Part shown: positions 1-9,230 of the stretch, one piece after another | Layout: each line of letters starts with the position of its first letter | Numbering within the stretch: the stretch's first letter is position 1 | From: Gammaproteobacteria bacterium | Lineage (GTDB): Bacteria; Pseudomonadota; Gammaproteobacteria; Enterobacterales; Alteromonadaceae | Assembly: GCA_018222985.1 (NCBI GenBank) | Contig: JAAEZG010000001.1 | Span: forward strand, 329,292-393,291 | Direction of reading: 5' to 3' | DNA: 64,000 nucleotides | The notes under the pieces: generated by a model | Databases searched by the model: none | What the model saw: only the letters and a program-made list of their open reading frames with translations | What the model was told of the DNA's origin: nothing | Program-made: the position numbers and the translations under genes

Positions 1-698
1 ATCGGCGCATCACCAATTCGGCCCCAACGCTTACCCGTCATGCCACCAGTAGATGTGCCCGCGGCCAAGTTACCGTGTTTATCAAGCGCAACAGCACCAA
101 CGGTACCGTACTTAAAGTTATCATCCATGTGTGCCCACGCGGTTTTATCTTGCGGGTTGCCCACTTGTTTTTTCATGCGCTGCAAGGCTTTGAAGCGCTC
201 GTCAGTATTAAAGTAACTGTTATCAACCAACTCAAGCCCTTGCTGCTTACCAAAGGCTTCGGCACCTTCGCCACTGAGCATAACATGCACCGACTCCTCC
301 ATTACCTCTCGCGCCAACGCAATTGGGCTTTTAACGGTTTTAACACTGGCCACAGCACCGGCTTCACGCGTCGCGCCATTCATAATGGACGCATCCAATT
401 CATGGTGCCCATCCCAAGTATACACGGCGCCGCGTCCGGCATTAAACAGCGGTGAGTCTTCCAAAATTTGTATAGCTACAACTATGGCGTCCATGCTGTC
501 GCCACCTTTTTCCAGCACAGCATAGCCAGCGTTGACCGCTTCTTGCAGCTTGGCTTCATATTGTGCTTCACGCTCTGGGGTCATGCTGTCGCGGGTAATA
601 GTGCCGGCCCCGCCGTGAATGGCGATGGCAAAGTTGTCTGCGGCACCGGCTTGCCCTGTTGCTAGTGCCAATGCGGCTGTTAGTAGTAGTCGTTTCAT
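1..698 (-). CDS. iaaA: Isoaspartyl peptidase / L-asparaginase precursor (N-terminal part, cut by window edge)
   Basis: Only the first about 232 residues are visible. The protein opens with a signal peptide (MKRLLLTAALALATGQAGA) and then AIHGGAG, the hallmark start of the Ntn-hydrolase plant-type asparaginases, which cleave beta-aspartyl dipeptides and asparagine. Further along come LFNAGRGAVY and, close to the window edge, YGTVGAVALD. In this family the Thr of GTVG is the autoprocessing nucleophile that begins the beta subunit. The signal peptide implies periplasmic action. The start at 698 is the only ATG giving a full signal peptide; upstream lies GAGGAATTTCCC. The C-terminal beta subunit lies outside the window. 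Family assignment is firm, the precise substrate is not. Confidence 0.9.
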   Translation of the reverse strand, partial: MKRLLLTAALALATGQAGAADNFAIAIHGGAGTITRDSMTPEREAQYEAKLQEAVNAGYAVLEKGGDSMDAIVVAIQILEDSPLFNAGRGAVYTWDGHHELDASIMNGATREAGAVASVKTVKSPIALAREVMEESVHVMLSGEGAEAFGKQQGLELVDNSYFNTDERFKALQRMKKQVGNPQDKTAWAHMDDNFKYGTVGAVALDKHGNLAAGTSTGGMTGKRWGRIGDAP

Positions 699-714
699 GG
701 GAAATTCCTCGTGG

Positions 715-952
715 TTCGTGCGCTTCGCTGTTCGTTATTCGTGCGCTGCGCTGTTCGTGGTTCGTTATTCGTTAGTCGTTAGTTATTAACGACAAGCGAA
801 GCGATCGAATAACGACTAACGAATAACGCCTTCACCTTGTTTTAGTGTGTATTGTTTTTTGAATAACGACAAGCGCAGCGGTCGACGCACACATAACGTT
901 CATCGTAACAGCGAATAGCGAAGCGGACGAACAGCGAAGCGCACGAATAACG
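715..952. repeat. Nested inverted-repeat island
   Basis: The 324 bases between the peptidase gene and sbcB carry no gene but are built almost entirely from variants of GTTCGT, CGTTATTCG and GCGCTTCGCTG in both orientations. Two perfect inverted pairs can be read: 715-735 with 927-947 (21 bp) and 763-780 with 811-828 (18 bp). A near-copy of the first arm at 733-758 matches the right arm extended to 952 with one mismatch. The pairs are nested, so a transcript could fold into a long cruciform-like hairpin. No coding potential is seen. It could be a genus-specific intergenic repeat family, a transcription terminator for the peptidase gene, or a non-autonomous mobile element. Confidence 0.75.
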
Positions 953-1022
953 CCTTTGCTCTAACCGCCAGATTCAGTTAAATTGAAGCGATAACTTAAC
1001 ACCAAGAAATCACGGACAATTC

Positions 1023-2456
1023 ATGACTCAGCCAACGTTTTACTGGCACGACTACGAAACCTGGGGTGCAAATCCGCAAACCGATCGCCCAGCGCAATTT
1101 GCAGGGCTTAGAACCACCTTTGATTTTGAACCGGTTGGGCGCCCGCTAACCATTTATAGCCAGCCCACGCCTGACTTTTTGCCGCATCCGCAAGCGGTAC
1201 TTATTACCGGTATTACGCCGCAACATGCATTAGCACAAGGTATGTGCGAGGCTGCATTCGCCGAAAAAATTGCGGCGCAAATGAGCACGCCCGAAACGGT
1301 CATTGTGGGCTACAACAATATCGCCTTTGACGATGAAGTTACGCGCAACTTATTTTATCGCAATTTTATAGACCCATACGCGCACACCTGGCAGAACAAT
1401 AATAGCCGCTGGGACTTAATTGATTTGATGCGCGCCTGTTATGCATTGCGGCCCGAGGGTATCGAATGGCCCTATCACGACGATGGTCGGGTAAGCATGA
1501 AGCTTGAAGATTTAACCCGCGCAAATGGCATCGACCACGGCCAGGCGCACGACGCGATGTCTGACGTTTACGCCACCATGGCGGTTGCAAAGAAAGTTAA
1601 GGAAGCACAGCCACGCTTATTCGATTACGCGTTTGGGCTACGTCGTAAGCAAGCGGTTAGCCAACAAATTCAGTTAACTCAGTTTACCCCACTTGCGCAT
1701 ATCAGCCCGTTTTATGGCGCGCAAAATGGCTACCTCAGCGTGATTATGCCGCTGGCCTATCACCCTGAACAGCCTAACAGCGTGGTGTATTGGGATTTAC
1801 GTTGTAACCCAAGTGCTATCGCTTCGCTAGACGAAGCACAGTTAATCGAGCGACGTTTTACCCGCCGCAGCGAACTTGCCGACCAAGGCATAGAACCTTT
1901 CGGAGGCGGCCAATTTGCGGTAAACAAATGCCCGTTTGTCGCCCCCATTAAAGTCATTGACGAAGCGGCACAACAGCGTTGGGGCATTGACTTTGAACAG
2001 TGCGAACGCCATCGCCAGCAACTTATCGCTGACCCGACCTTGCGTGAACGTATTATCAATGCGGCAACCCATGCACGTGAGTTTGAGGCTCACCACGACC
2101 CCGATTTAATGCTTTACAGCGGTGACTTTTTCAGTGATCAAGACCGATCCAATATGGCGATCATTCGTGCCACCGAGCCTGATCAACTCGCCGGCTTAGC
2201 GCTTAATTTTGCCGATAGCCGTGTGCCAGAAATGCTATTTCGCTACCGCGCACGCAATTACCCTGCCACCTTGAATGACAGTGAGCTTCAGCGCTGGCGT
2301 AGCTTCTGCCAACAACGATTAATGTCACCGCCGGCTAAAGCGCTTAGTGCTGAGCAGTTTATGATTGAACTCGAAAACGCCAGCATGTTACACGCTGAAA
2401 ACACCAAAGCCATGCGCTTGCTGAATGACCTATACCGCTATGTTCAAAGCCTCTAA
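1023..2456 (+). CDS. sbcB: Exodeoxyribonuclease I (SbcB)
   Basis: This 477-residue protein is the 3'-5' exonuclease on single-stranded DNA used in recombination and mismatch repair; the E. coli protein has about 475 residues. The DEDDh exonuclease signature starts at once: HDYETWG at residues 9-15 supplies the first acidic pair. The second is in YNNIAFDDEV near residue 100, and the last motif, HDAMSDVYAT near 180, holds the His and Asp. The rest matches the SH3-like and C-terminal helical domains that complete the C-shaped ring. Its end overlaps the following gene slightly, so the two may be translated from one message. No oddities seen. Confidence 0.96.
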   Translation: MTQPTFYWHDYETWGANPQTDRPAQFAGLRTTFDFEPVGRPLTIYSQPTPDFLPHPQAVLITGITPQHALAQGMCEAAFAEKIAAQMSTPETVIVGYNNIAFDDEVTRNLFYRNFIDPYAHTWQNNNSRWDLIDLMRACYALRPEGIEWPYHDDGRVSMKLEDLTRANGIDHGQAHDAMSDVYATMAVAKKVKEAQPRLFDYAFGLRRKQAVSQQIQLTQFTPLAHISPFYGAQNGYLSVIMPLAYHPEQPNSVVYWDLRCNPSAIASLDEAQLIERRFTRRSELADQGIEPFGGGQFAVNKCPFVAPIKVIDEAAQQRWGIDFEQCERHRQQLIADPTLRERIINAATHAREFEAHHDPDLMLYSGDFFSDQDRSNMAIIRATEPDQLAGLALNFADSRVPEMLFRYRARNYPATLNDSELQRWRSFCQQRLMSPPAKALSAEQFMIELENASMLHAENTKAMRLLNDLYRYVQSL

Positions 2457-4074
2457 CTTACATTTTGACTTTGTTATTGTCGGCGGCGGAAGCGCCGGCT
2501 GTGTACTCGCTAACCGGCTTAGTGAGTGCGGCAATTATCGGGTTGCGCTCATTGAAGCTGGCGGTAACGGCCAATCTTTTTTTAGCGACATGCCAGGTGG
2601 CGTCATTCGCTTTATGCACAGCCGCAAGTTTAATTGGCTATTTCGTAGTAGTGATCCGGCACCACTGCGCTCAGGTAAAGGCTTTTATACCCCACGCGGG
2701 AAAGGCCTTGGCGGTAGCAGCATGATCAATGCCATGATCTACACCCGTGGCCTACCCAGTGACTATGACCATTGGGCGGCTGTCAGTTCAGCTGACTGGG
2801 CATGGCAAAATATTCTGCCGCGTTTTAAAAAACTAGAGAACAATCAGCGCGGAGCAAATAACTTTCATGGTGCCGAAGGCCCTCTGCATGTCAGTGACGT
2901 ACCCACCCACTTTGCCGCCGCGCGGTTGTTTGTCGATGCCGCAGTGGCTGCAGGCATTCCCTATAATGCCGACTTTAATGGTGAAACCTTAGAGGGCGTG
3001 GGCCCTTTTCAATTTACCATTCACAACAACCAACGTTGGAGTGTACGAAAGGCTTTCTTACAACCTGCATTAGCACGTAAAAACTTAACCGTGTTGACCA
3101 ATAGCCTCGTTGAGCGAGTTGTGTTTGAACACCATGGCCACCGCCCGAAAGCATGCGGGGTTCAATTTCGGCATAAAAACCGTAGCTATATTGCCACCGC
3201 GCGCCGTGAGGTCATTGTTAGTGGTGGCGCCATCAACTCACCTCAGCTGTTAATGCTATCGGGTGTTGGTCCAGCAAGCCATTTAGCGGAGTTTGGTATT
3301 CCTCTTGTAGCCGATAGCCCACAGGTTGGGCAGAACTTGCAAGAGCATGTCGACGTGATGGTTCATTATAAAAACCGCAAAAAAGACGGCATTAGTTTGG
3401 CGCCTATTGGTTTAGCGAAAATGACAGCTGCTCTGTGGCAGTATGCCTTTAAAAAGCGCGGCGCCCTGGCGGTTCCCCCGGCCGAAACTGGCGGTTTTAT
3501 TCGCAGTTCTGAGCAAGTGAAAGAACCCGATTTACAACTGCATTTTGTGTCCACACGATTTAATGACAGCGGCTGGGATATTTGGCCAGCACTGACCAAC
3601 GGCTACGCCTGCCATGTTTGTGTGCTGCGCCCGCAAGCGCGTGGTGAACTTAAGCTCAATAGTACTGATGCGGCAGATAAGCCGTGCTTTACGTACAACT
3701 TTCTAGACAATGAAGCCGACCGAACGGCACTTTTAAACGGTGTTAAACAGGTACGGAACATTATGGCGCTGGCACCGTTAGCCGAACACAACGGTGGCGA
3801 AATTTGGCCAGGGCCAACGGCAAATGATGACGAGCTCATGCAAAAAATTGAGCAGAATTTAGGCTTAATTTATCACCCTACCAGTACCTGCCGAATGGGA
3901 AATGACGCCAGTGCTGTGGTTGATCCTCAGCTACGTGTCAAGGGTGTGGAAAGTTTGCGTGTTATTGATGCATCTATTATGCCGACGGTTCTTAGCGGCA
4001 ATACCAACGCACCAACCATGGTGATAGCCGATGTGGGCGCCGACTTTATTTTAGCCGACGCCCAACACCACTAA
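2425..4074 (+). CDS. GMC-family FAD alcohol dehydrogenase (choline dehydrogenase/AlkJ-like)
   Basis: This is a 549-residue glucose-methanol-choline oxidoreductase. The N-terminal ADP-binding motif IVGGGSAGCVLANRLSE binds FAD. GKGLGGSSMINAMIYTRG is the GMC signature 1, and HPTSTCRMG plus the C-terminal GNTNAPTMVIAD supply the catalytic His region and substrate domain. Family members oxidise choline or medium-chain alcohols at the membrane and feed electrons to quinones; the substrate here cannot be read from sequence. Translation may begin at 2425 inside the end of sbcB, or at the ATG at 2440 just before the FAD domain. Its stop codon abuts the stop codon of the convergent RND gene with no spacer. 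Confidence 0.9.
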   Translation: MTYTAMFKASNLHFDFVIVGGGSAGCVLANRLSECGNYRVALIEAGGNGQSFFSDMPGGVIRFMHSRKFNWLFRSSDPAPLRSGKGFYTPRGKGLGGSSMINAMIYTRGLPSDYDHWAAVSSADWAWQNILPRFKKLENNQRGANNFHGAEGPLHVSDVPTHFAAARLFVDAAVAAGIPYNADFNGETLEGVGPFQFTIHNNQRWSVRKAFLQPALARKNLTVLTNSLVERVVFEHHGHRPKACGVQFRHKNRSYIATARREVIVSGGAINSPQLLMLSGVGPASHLAEFGIPLVADSPQVGQNLQEHVDVMVHYKNRKKDGISLAPIGLAKMTAALWQYAFKKRGALAVPPAETGGFIRSSEQVKEPDLQLHFVSTRFNDSGWDIWPALTNGYACHVCVLRPQARGELKLNSTDAADKPCFTYNFLDNEADRTALLNGVKQVRNIMALAPLAEHNGGEIWPGPTANDDELMQKIEQNLGLIYHPTSTCRMGNDASAVVDPQLRVKGVESLRVIDASIMPTVLSGNTNAPTMVIADVGADFILADAQHH

Positions 4075-6408
4075 TTAATGAATTTGCTTGCCAAAGCGCG
4101 CGAAGAAGCGCGCAAAGGCCGGAATAAGTATCAAGGCGCCTAGCATGTTCCACAAGAACATAAAGGTTAGCAGAATACCCATATCCGCTTGGAATTTAAT
4201 TGGCGAGAAAATCCAGGTTGCCACACCAATAGCCAAGGTTAAGCCCGTGAAACCAACCGCTTTACCGGTGTTTTCTAAAGCATATTTGTAGCTATCGTTT
4301 AAGTGCATTCCTTGGGCTAAGCCTTCGCGAATTTTGGTGTAAATATAAATACCATAGTCCACGCCAATACCCACACCAAGTGCGATAACTGGCAAGGTTG
4401 CAACTTTCACACCAATACCCAACACGGCCATTAAGCCTTGGCTCATCACCGTGGTAAGCATGAGCGGCAAAATAATACAGGTTACGGTACGAATGCTGCG
4501 GAAGGTAATTAAACACAGCACAATAACAACGCCGTAAACCCACAACAGCATTTTGGTTTGTGCGCCTTCAATAACCGAGTTGGTCGCCGCTTCAATACCC
4601 GAGTTACCCGCTGCCATAAGCAGTTCTAGGCCCTCTTGTTGGTATTGCTGATTAAACGCGTTTACTGAAGCAACCACAGTTTGCAGCGTTTCAGCTTTAT
4701 GGTCATTCAGGTAAATAATAATCGGCGCCATTGAACAGTCGGGGTTAATCAGCCCTGGCGGCGTACGATTGGTATTAGCATTTAACACGTATTGATTACG
4801 GTTTAAGCTAAACCATTTCAAGTTACCTTCGTTCAAGCCGTAAGAGCCCATTTTGGCGACATACACCACAGACTTCACGTCTTGTACGCCTGGGGTATTT
4901 TCCATATGCCAACTGAAACGGTCCATGACCTCGAGGTTGTCATACGCAATACACTGGCTCGGTGCTGTTTCCGCCATAACGACGAAAATATCCGTACTTG
5001 AACTGTAGTTATCAACAATGAATTTGTTATCAAGGTTGTAACGGCTATCAGGACGTAACTCGGGCGCACCGGCATCAAGGTCACCAATTTTCATTTGCTG
5101 GCTATACACCAAGCCCCAAGTTAAACCGATTAAGGCCACAACAATGGCGCTGTAGGCCCATTTAGGCTGCGAAAAACGCCCAAAGAAAGCCAATACAGGG
5201 TGCTGCTCGCCGCGAGCTTCGCCCGTGTAGGCAACGCCTTTCGCTGACACGCCAGTGTAAGACATTAAAATAGGCAATAGGCCCAAGTTGGTTAATACCA
5301 CAACGGCAACACCAATACTGGCGGCAATGGCGAGCTCTTGAATGACTTCAATGTCGATAACCATCAAGGTAGTAAAGCCAATTGCGTCAGAAACCAACGC
5401 GGTTAAGCCGGCAATGTAAAGCGAACGAAAAGCTAAACGGCTGGCAGCAAATTTGTCATGGCCATCAACGCGGTTGTTACTAATCGCGTTAATGATCTGT
5501 ACGCCGTGGCTGACACCAATGGCGAACACCAAAAACGGCACCAACATGGAATACGGGTTAATGCCCGAACCAATCAGCTCAATAATACCCAGCTGCCAAA
5601 CCACGGCGATAATCGAGCACGACAAGACCGCAAATGCACTACGCCAGCAGCGGCTGTACCAAAACAGCATGAGCAAGGTAATAACAATGGCTATGACAAA
5701 AAACAAACCGACTTGGTAAGCACCTTCTATAAGATCGCCAATAACTTTGGCGAAACCAGTAATATGAACTTTAACCGAATCAGATTGATACTTGTCGCGA
5801 ATTTGCTCTTCAAGCTTCTGTGAAAGTTGTTGGTAATCAAGGGCTTCGCCAGTATCTGGGTTCACTTCATTCAGTGGCACTAAAATAAGTGCGGACTTGA
5901 AGTTGTTCGCCACCAAGTTACCCACTTCGCCTGAACGCAATACGTTAGTACGTAGTTGATCAAGCGCACGCTCTGAAGCATCCCAGTTGTCCGGTATAAC
6001 CGGCCCGCCGACAAAGCCTTCTTCGGTGACTTCGCTCCAACGTACGTTCGGTGTCCAAATACTTTTTAAGCCGCTACGATTCACGCCCGGAATAAAAAAC
6101 ACTTCGTCGGTTATTTCTTGCAGCGTTTTTTGAAACTCGGGGGTGAAAATATCGCCTTCTGTGGTTTCCACCGCAATACGAACCACGTTACCTAAACTGG
6201 CCAAGTCTTCTTGGTGCTTAAAGTAGTTTTGAATAAATTCATGCTGGGTTGGAATCATTTTGGTGAAGCTTGCTTCAGGGCGAACCTGGCTTGCATGCCA
6301 TGCCAAAAACGCAGTTAAAGCTGCGAATATAACAAACCACAACGGGCGGAAGTTGAATAGCGCGCGCTCTAACCACACGCTGTTTGACTCAATCGACTTA
6401 TCAGTCAT
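4075..6408 (-). CDS. RND-superfamily (MMPL-type) transporter
   Basis: This is a 777-residue membrane protein with the duplicated layout of MMPL/RND permeases. A first transmembrane helix (about residues 18-38) is followed by a periplasmic loop, a block of five helices (about 230-390) with the sterol-sensing-like stretch FAIGVSHGVQIINAIS, a second loop, and a second helix block ending in ALILIPAFARFFARFG. GVGIGVDYGIYIY in the second block is the typical helix-4 motif. Such proteins export lipids, hopanoids or other hydrophobic compounds by proton motive force. It lies 15 bases after the YCF48 gene in the same operon, and the DUF1329 gene diverges from them. This trio is known from several proteobacteria, often with DUF1302, which is absent here. 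The substrate is unknown. Confidence 0.85.
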   Translation of the reverse strand: MTDKSIESNSVWLERALFNFRPLWFVIFAALTAFLAWHASQVRPEASFTKMIPTQHEFIQNYFKHQEDLASLGNVVRIAVETTEGDIFTPEFQKTLQEITDEVFFIPGVNRSGLKSIWTPNVRWSEVTEEGFVGGPVIPDNWDASERALDQLRTNVLRSGEVGNLVANNFKSALILVPLNEVNPDTGEALDYQQLSQKLEEQIRDKYQSDSVKVHITGFAKVIGDLIEGAYQVGLFFVIAIVITLLMLFWYSRCWRSAFAVLSCSIIAVVWQLGIIELIGSGINPYSMLVPFLVFAIGVSHGVQIINAISNNRVDGHDKFAASRLAFRSLYIAGLTALVSDAIGFTTLMVIDIEVIQELAIAASIGVAVVVLTNLGLLPILMSYTGVSAKGVAYTGEARGEQHPVLAFFGRFSQPKWAYSAIVVALIGLTWGLVYSQQMKIGDLDAGAPELRPDSRYNLDNKFIVDNYSSSTDIFVVMAETAPSQCIAYDNLEVMDRFSWHMENTPGVQDVKSVVYVAKMGSYGLNEGNLKWFSLNRNQYVLNANTNRTPPGLINPDCSMAPIIIYLNDHKAETLQTVVASVNAFNQQYQQEGLELLMAAGNSGIEAATNSVIEGAQTKMLLWVYGVVIVLCLITFRSIRTVTCIILPLMLTTVMSQGLMAVLGIGVKVATLPVIALGVGIGVDYGIYIYTKIREGLAQGMHLNDSYKYALENTGKAVGFTGLTLAIGVATWIFSPIKFQADMGILLTFMFLWNMLGALILIPAFARFFARFGKQIH

Positions 6409-6423
6409 ACGGCTATAATTCCT

Positions 6424-7590
6424 TTATTCTTGAGCTTGTGTAGCTGCTTCGGTGGCAAAATCGGCGATTTCAAGTACACCGCGTTGGCCAACGACCGTTA
6501 AGCGGCCGTCGCCATGAGCAACTAAGTCGGTCAACGCGGCGCCAGAGCTATGGGTCATTTGCTCGATGTTGCCATTGGCATCAACCCAACCGATAACTCC
6601 GGCGTTGCCAACCAAGTAGACGCCGCCGTTAGGTGCATCAACAATAGCGTTGATATTCACCGCGTCGTCTAATTTAATTTGGGTAAAGCTGTCGCCTTGG
6701 TCCGAACTGACGAAAATATTTCCACGTAGCCCTACCACCCATAAACGCTCGCTAGCATCCACGTGCAAGCCGAAAAATGAGCCATTATAAGGCGAGTCCA
6801 TCAGCTCCCAGCTGTCGCCTTGATCGGCGCTGCGAAAAATCTGCCCTGATTCACCCGCGATATACACAAATTCACCATCACTGGCCAACGCGTTTAAATG
6901 GTAGCCATCTGGGTTCTCGACGCGTTCATCTAAAATTTGCCAGCTGCTGCCGCCATCAACCGAGCGAATTAAGGTGCCATAGGCACCCACCGCTAAAATG
7001 ACGTCATTACTTAATGCACGGATATCTAGAAACGGCTTGGTTGGGCCGTCTTCTTTGGCAAATGTTGCGGTGTCTAATAAGAACGAAGCGTTATCTAAAG
7101 CGAACAGAATCTCATCTTCTGCATCTGGGTCTGAGCCATCAAACTGCTCTTGTTTGGCGGTAAGTTCATCGACAAGTTGCTGAAAATGTTCAATCTGCAA
7201 GTCAATAAACTGAAATCCATTTAATTGCAGTTGCCAAGTTTTACCGCCATCTGTTGTGGCGGCGATCACGCCATGGTGACCTGCGGCCCAGCCATGTTGA
7301 TCGTCAATAAAATCAACCGACGTAAACAACACGCTGGTTGGCACATCAGCTTGTTGCCAATCGTTACTCTTGTTATCGCGGTATAGCACCACACCATAAT
7401 CGCCAACGGCTATGGTTGAACTAGACGTTTGAGTAATTTCAGTAAGCACCGCGCGTGGTGCTTTTGCGGCTTTCATTGCCGGTGCGTAAATCACTTCATA
7501 ATCAGTGATTGTGTCGCTATTCGCGAGTGCCGGAGCGCCATTTAAGGCGGCTACGACAAGTGCACCAGCGCAAGCTGTCGCTTTTATCAT
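6424..7590 (-). CDS. Periplasmic YCF48/BNR-type beta-propeller protein
   Basis: The protein has 388 residues from the ATG at 7590, chosen because it follows a GAGGG ribosome site and opens straight into a signal peptide (MIKATACAGALVVAALNGAP). The body is a series of Asp-box repeats of the form SxDxGxSW: TTDGGKTW, SVDGGSSW, SADQGDSW and SSDQGDSF. Each is preceded by a GxxGxI strand, as in the photosystem assembly factor YCF48 and sialidase-like propellers. An acidic insertion of about 60 residues (around EDEILFALDN) interrupts the propeller. The product is probably periplasmic and may act as an accessory factor to the RND permease encoded just downstream. No enzymatic residues are recognised. 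Confidence 0.82.
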   Translation of the reverse strand: MIKATACAGALVVAALNGAPALANSDTITDYEVIYAPAMKAAKAPRAVLTEITQTSSSTIAVGDYGVVLYRDNKSNDWQQADVPTSVLFTSVDFIDDQHGWAAGHHGVIAATTDGGKTWQLQLNGFQFIDLQIEHFQQLVDELTAKQEQFDGSDPDAEDEILFALDNASFLLDTATFAKEDGPTKPFLDIRALSNDVILAVGAYGTLIRSVDGGSSWQILDERVENPDGYHLNALASDGEFVYIAGESGQIFRSADQGDSWELMDSPYNGSFFGLHVDASERLWVVGLRGNIFVSSDQGDSFTQIKLDDAVNINAIVDAPNGGVYLVGNAGVIGWVDANGNIEQMTHSSGAALTDLVAHGDGRLTVVGQRGVLEIADFATEAATQAQE

Positions 7591-7638
7591 GGAACCCTCG
7601 TAAAAATTCTGAGTCTTATATCTTGTAAATAGTTGCAA

Positions 7639-7812
7639 ATTTCCAATTCGCGATACATGCTATGGAAAAATAACTAGAGGTCAAACCAGCTGATACCTTA
7701 CAACGAACACGGTTGTAAGGCTAGTGTCAGATGGTGATTTAAATTTGTTTCGTTTTGATGTAGCTTTATGTAAGTAAAGCATGCATATGAAGAACAACAA
7801 GGAAAAAGCACA
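7639..7812. promoter_or_regulatory. Divergent intergenic region (YCF48/RND operon versus DUF1329 gene)
   Basis: This 174-base AT-rich spacer separates the leftward YCF48-RND operon from the rightward DUF1329 gene and must hold both promoters. AAGGAAAAAG at 7799-7808 is the ribosome site of the DUF1329 gene. I see no clear operator palindrome. The divergent layout suggests the two units may be co-regulated. Confidence 0.5.
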
Positions 7813-9168
7813 ATGAATAAAATGATGCTGAAAGCCGGTATTTTTGCGCTATCGGTCGTGTCTGCAAGTGTCATGGCGAAAGTTAGCCCTGAAGAAGCAG
7901 CGCGATTAGGAAATGATTTAACGCCTATTGGCGCGGTTACTGCCGGTAACGCCGATGGCTCTATTCCTGCTTGGACAGGTGGTTACAGCAAGCAAGCTGA
8001 CGGTGAAATTCCTGAGCGCCCTGCTGACCCATTTGCCAATGAGAAGCCGTTGTACACTATTACAGCTGCTAACTTAGAAGAATATAAAGATCTTCTTTCT
8101 GCTGGCCAAATGGCTATGTTTAAGAAGTATCCAGACTACAAAATGCACGTTTATCCAACGCATCGTACCGCTGCTTACCCACAAGAAGTGTATGACGTGA
8201 TTGCAAAGAACGCCGTCAACGCTGAAATGGTTGCGGGTGGTAATGGCTTATCTAATTTTGATAAACACATTCCATTCCCAGTACCACAAAACGGCTTGGA
8301 AGTTATCTGGAACCACATTACTCGCTATCGTGGTGGTGCTGTACAGCGCTTAGTAAACCAGTTCCCAGTGCTAGAAAACGGTGACTTCGTACCGGTATTA
8401 CTGCGCGAATCACTGGTATTCCCTGAGTACTTAAAAACTGGCCGTGAGTCTGCTGACGACAACGTGTTGTTCTATTTCTTACAAGAAGTATTAGCACCAG
8501 CGCGTATGACCGGTACCGTATTATTGGTTCACGAAACGATTGACCAAGTCAAAGAAGCGCGTCGTGCATGGTTATACAACGCCGGTCAGCGTCGTGTTCG
8601 TAAAGCACCATCGGTTGCTTATGACGGTCCAGGTACAGCATCTGACGGTTTGCGTACTTCTGACGGCTTAGACATGTTCAACGGTGCCCCAGACAAATAC
8701 AACTGGGAACTTGTTGGCAAAAAAGAAATGCTCATTCCATACAACAACTACAAGTTGATGGATACCAACCTTTCGTATGACGACATCATTGGCCCAGGCC
8801 ACATGAACCAAGACTACGTGCGTTACGAGAAGCACCGTGTGTGGGAAGTAAAAGGCACATTGAAAGATGGCGAGCGTCATATTTACGCAACCCGTCATAT
8901 GTTTATTGACGAAGACACGTGGACAGCGTCGGTGATTGACCATTACGACGGTCGTGGCGAATTGTGGCGCGTAGCAGAAGCCTACAACACCCAGTTCTAC
9001 TACCACGATACGCCGTGGATGGCTGCTGAAGCACTGTACGACTTAAACTCTGGTCGTTACATTTTGCTTGGCTTAGCTAACGAAGAAAGTGAATACATGG
9101 ACTTCGATATTGAGCCTGAGCGTAGCGATTTCTCAACGGGTGCTCTGCGCCGCATGGGTATTCGTTAA
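7813..9168 (+). CDS. DUF1329 family outer-membrane/periplasmic lipid-carrier-like protein
   Basis: This 451-residue protein has a signal peptide (KAGIFALSVVSASVMA) and then the DUF1329 opening SPEEAARLGNDLTPIGA with AGNADGSIPAWTGG. RTAAYPQEVY, YLKTGRESADDNVLFYF and GPGHMNQDYVRYE are further conserved DUF1329 stretches. The family is structurally related to LolA/LolB-type lipoprotein carriers. It commonly sits beside RND/MMPL and YCF48 genes, as here, which suggests it ferries a hydrophobic compound across the periplasm. Codon use is strongly biased toward preferred codons (many CGT, GGT, AAC), hinting at high expression. A strong terminator follows directly. The exact role is not known. Confidence 0.88.
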   Translation: MNKMMLKAGIFALSVVSASVMAKVSPEEAARLGNDLTPIGAVTAGNADGSIPAWTGGYSKQADGEIPERPADPFANEKPLYTITAANLEEYKDLLSAGQMAMFKKYPDYKMHVYPTHRTAAYPQEVYDVIAKNAVNAEMVAGGNGLSNFDKHIPFPVPQNGLEVIWNHITRYRGGAVQRLVNQFPVLENGDFVPVLLRESLVFPEYLKTGRESADDNVLFYFLQEVLAPARMTGTVLLVHETIDQVKEARRAWLYNAGQRRVRKAPSVAYDGPGTASDGLRTSDGLDMFNGAPDKYNWELVGKKEMLIPYNNYKLMDTNLSYDDIIGPGHMNQDYVRYEKHRVWEVKGTLKDGERHIYATRHMFIDEDTWTASVIDHYDGRGELWRVAEAYNTQFYYHDTPWMAAEALYDLNSGRYILLGLANEESEYMDFDIEPERSDFSTGALRRMGIR

Positions 9169-9186
9169 TACGTTTACTGAAAACAA

Positions 9187-9214
9187 AAAACCGGCTGCTA
9201 AGGCCGGTTTTTTT
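9187..9214 (+). terminator. Rho-independent terminator after DUF1329 gene
   Basis: A perfect AACCGGC/GCCGGTT stem (9189-9195 with 9203-9209) with a 7-base loop runs into a T tract at 9208-9214. It ends the DUF1329 transcript 20 bases past its stop. The A-rich left flank may let it serve the convergent strand as well. Confidence 0.9.
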
Positions 9215-9230
9215 ATGCCTGCAGGCTAAT

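Noticed and set aside
75..665. Plus-strand open frames over the asparaginase gene
   Set aside because: The minus strand has a continuous asparaginase frame with signal peptide and family motifs, so the plus-strand frames are shadows.
700..960. CRISPR array in the repeat block
   Set aside because: The repeats are inverted and irregularly spaced, with no constant spacer length and no cas genes.
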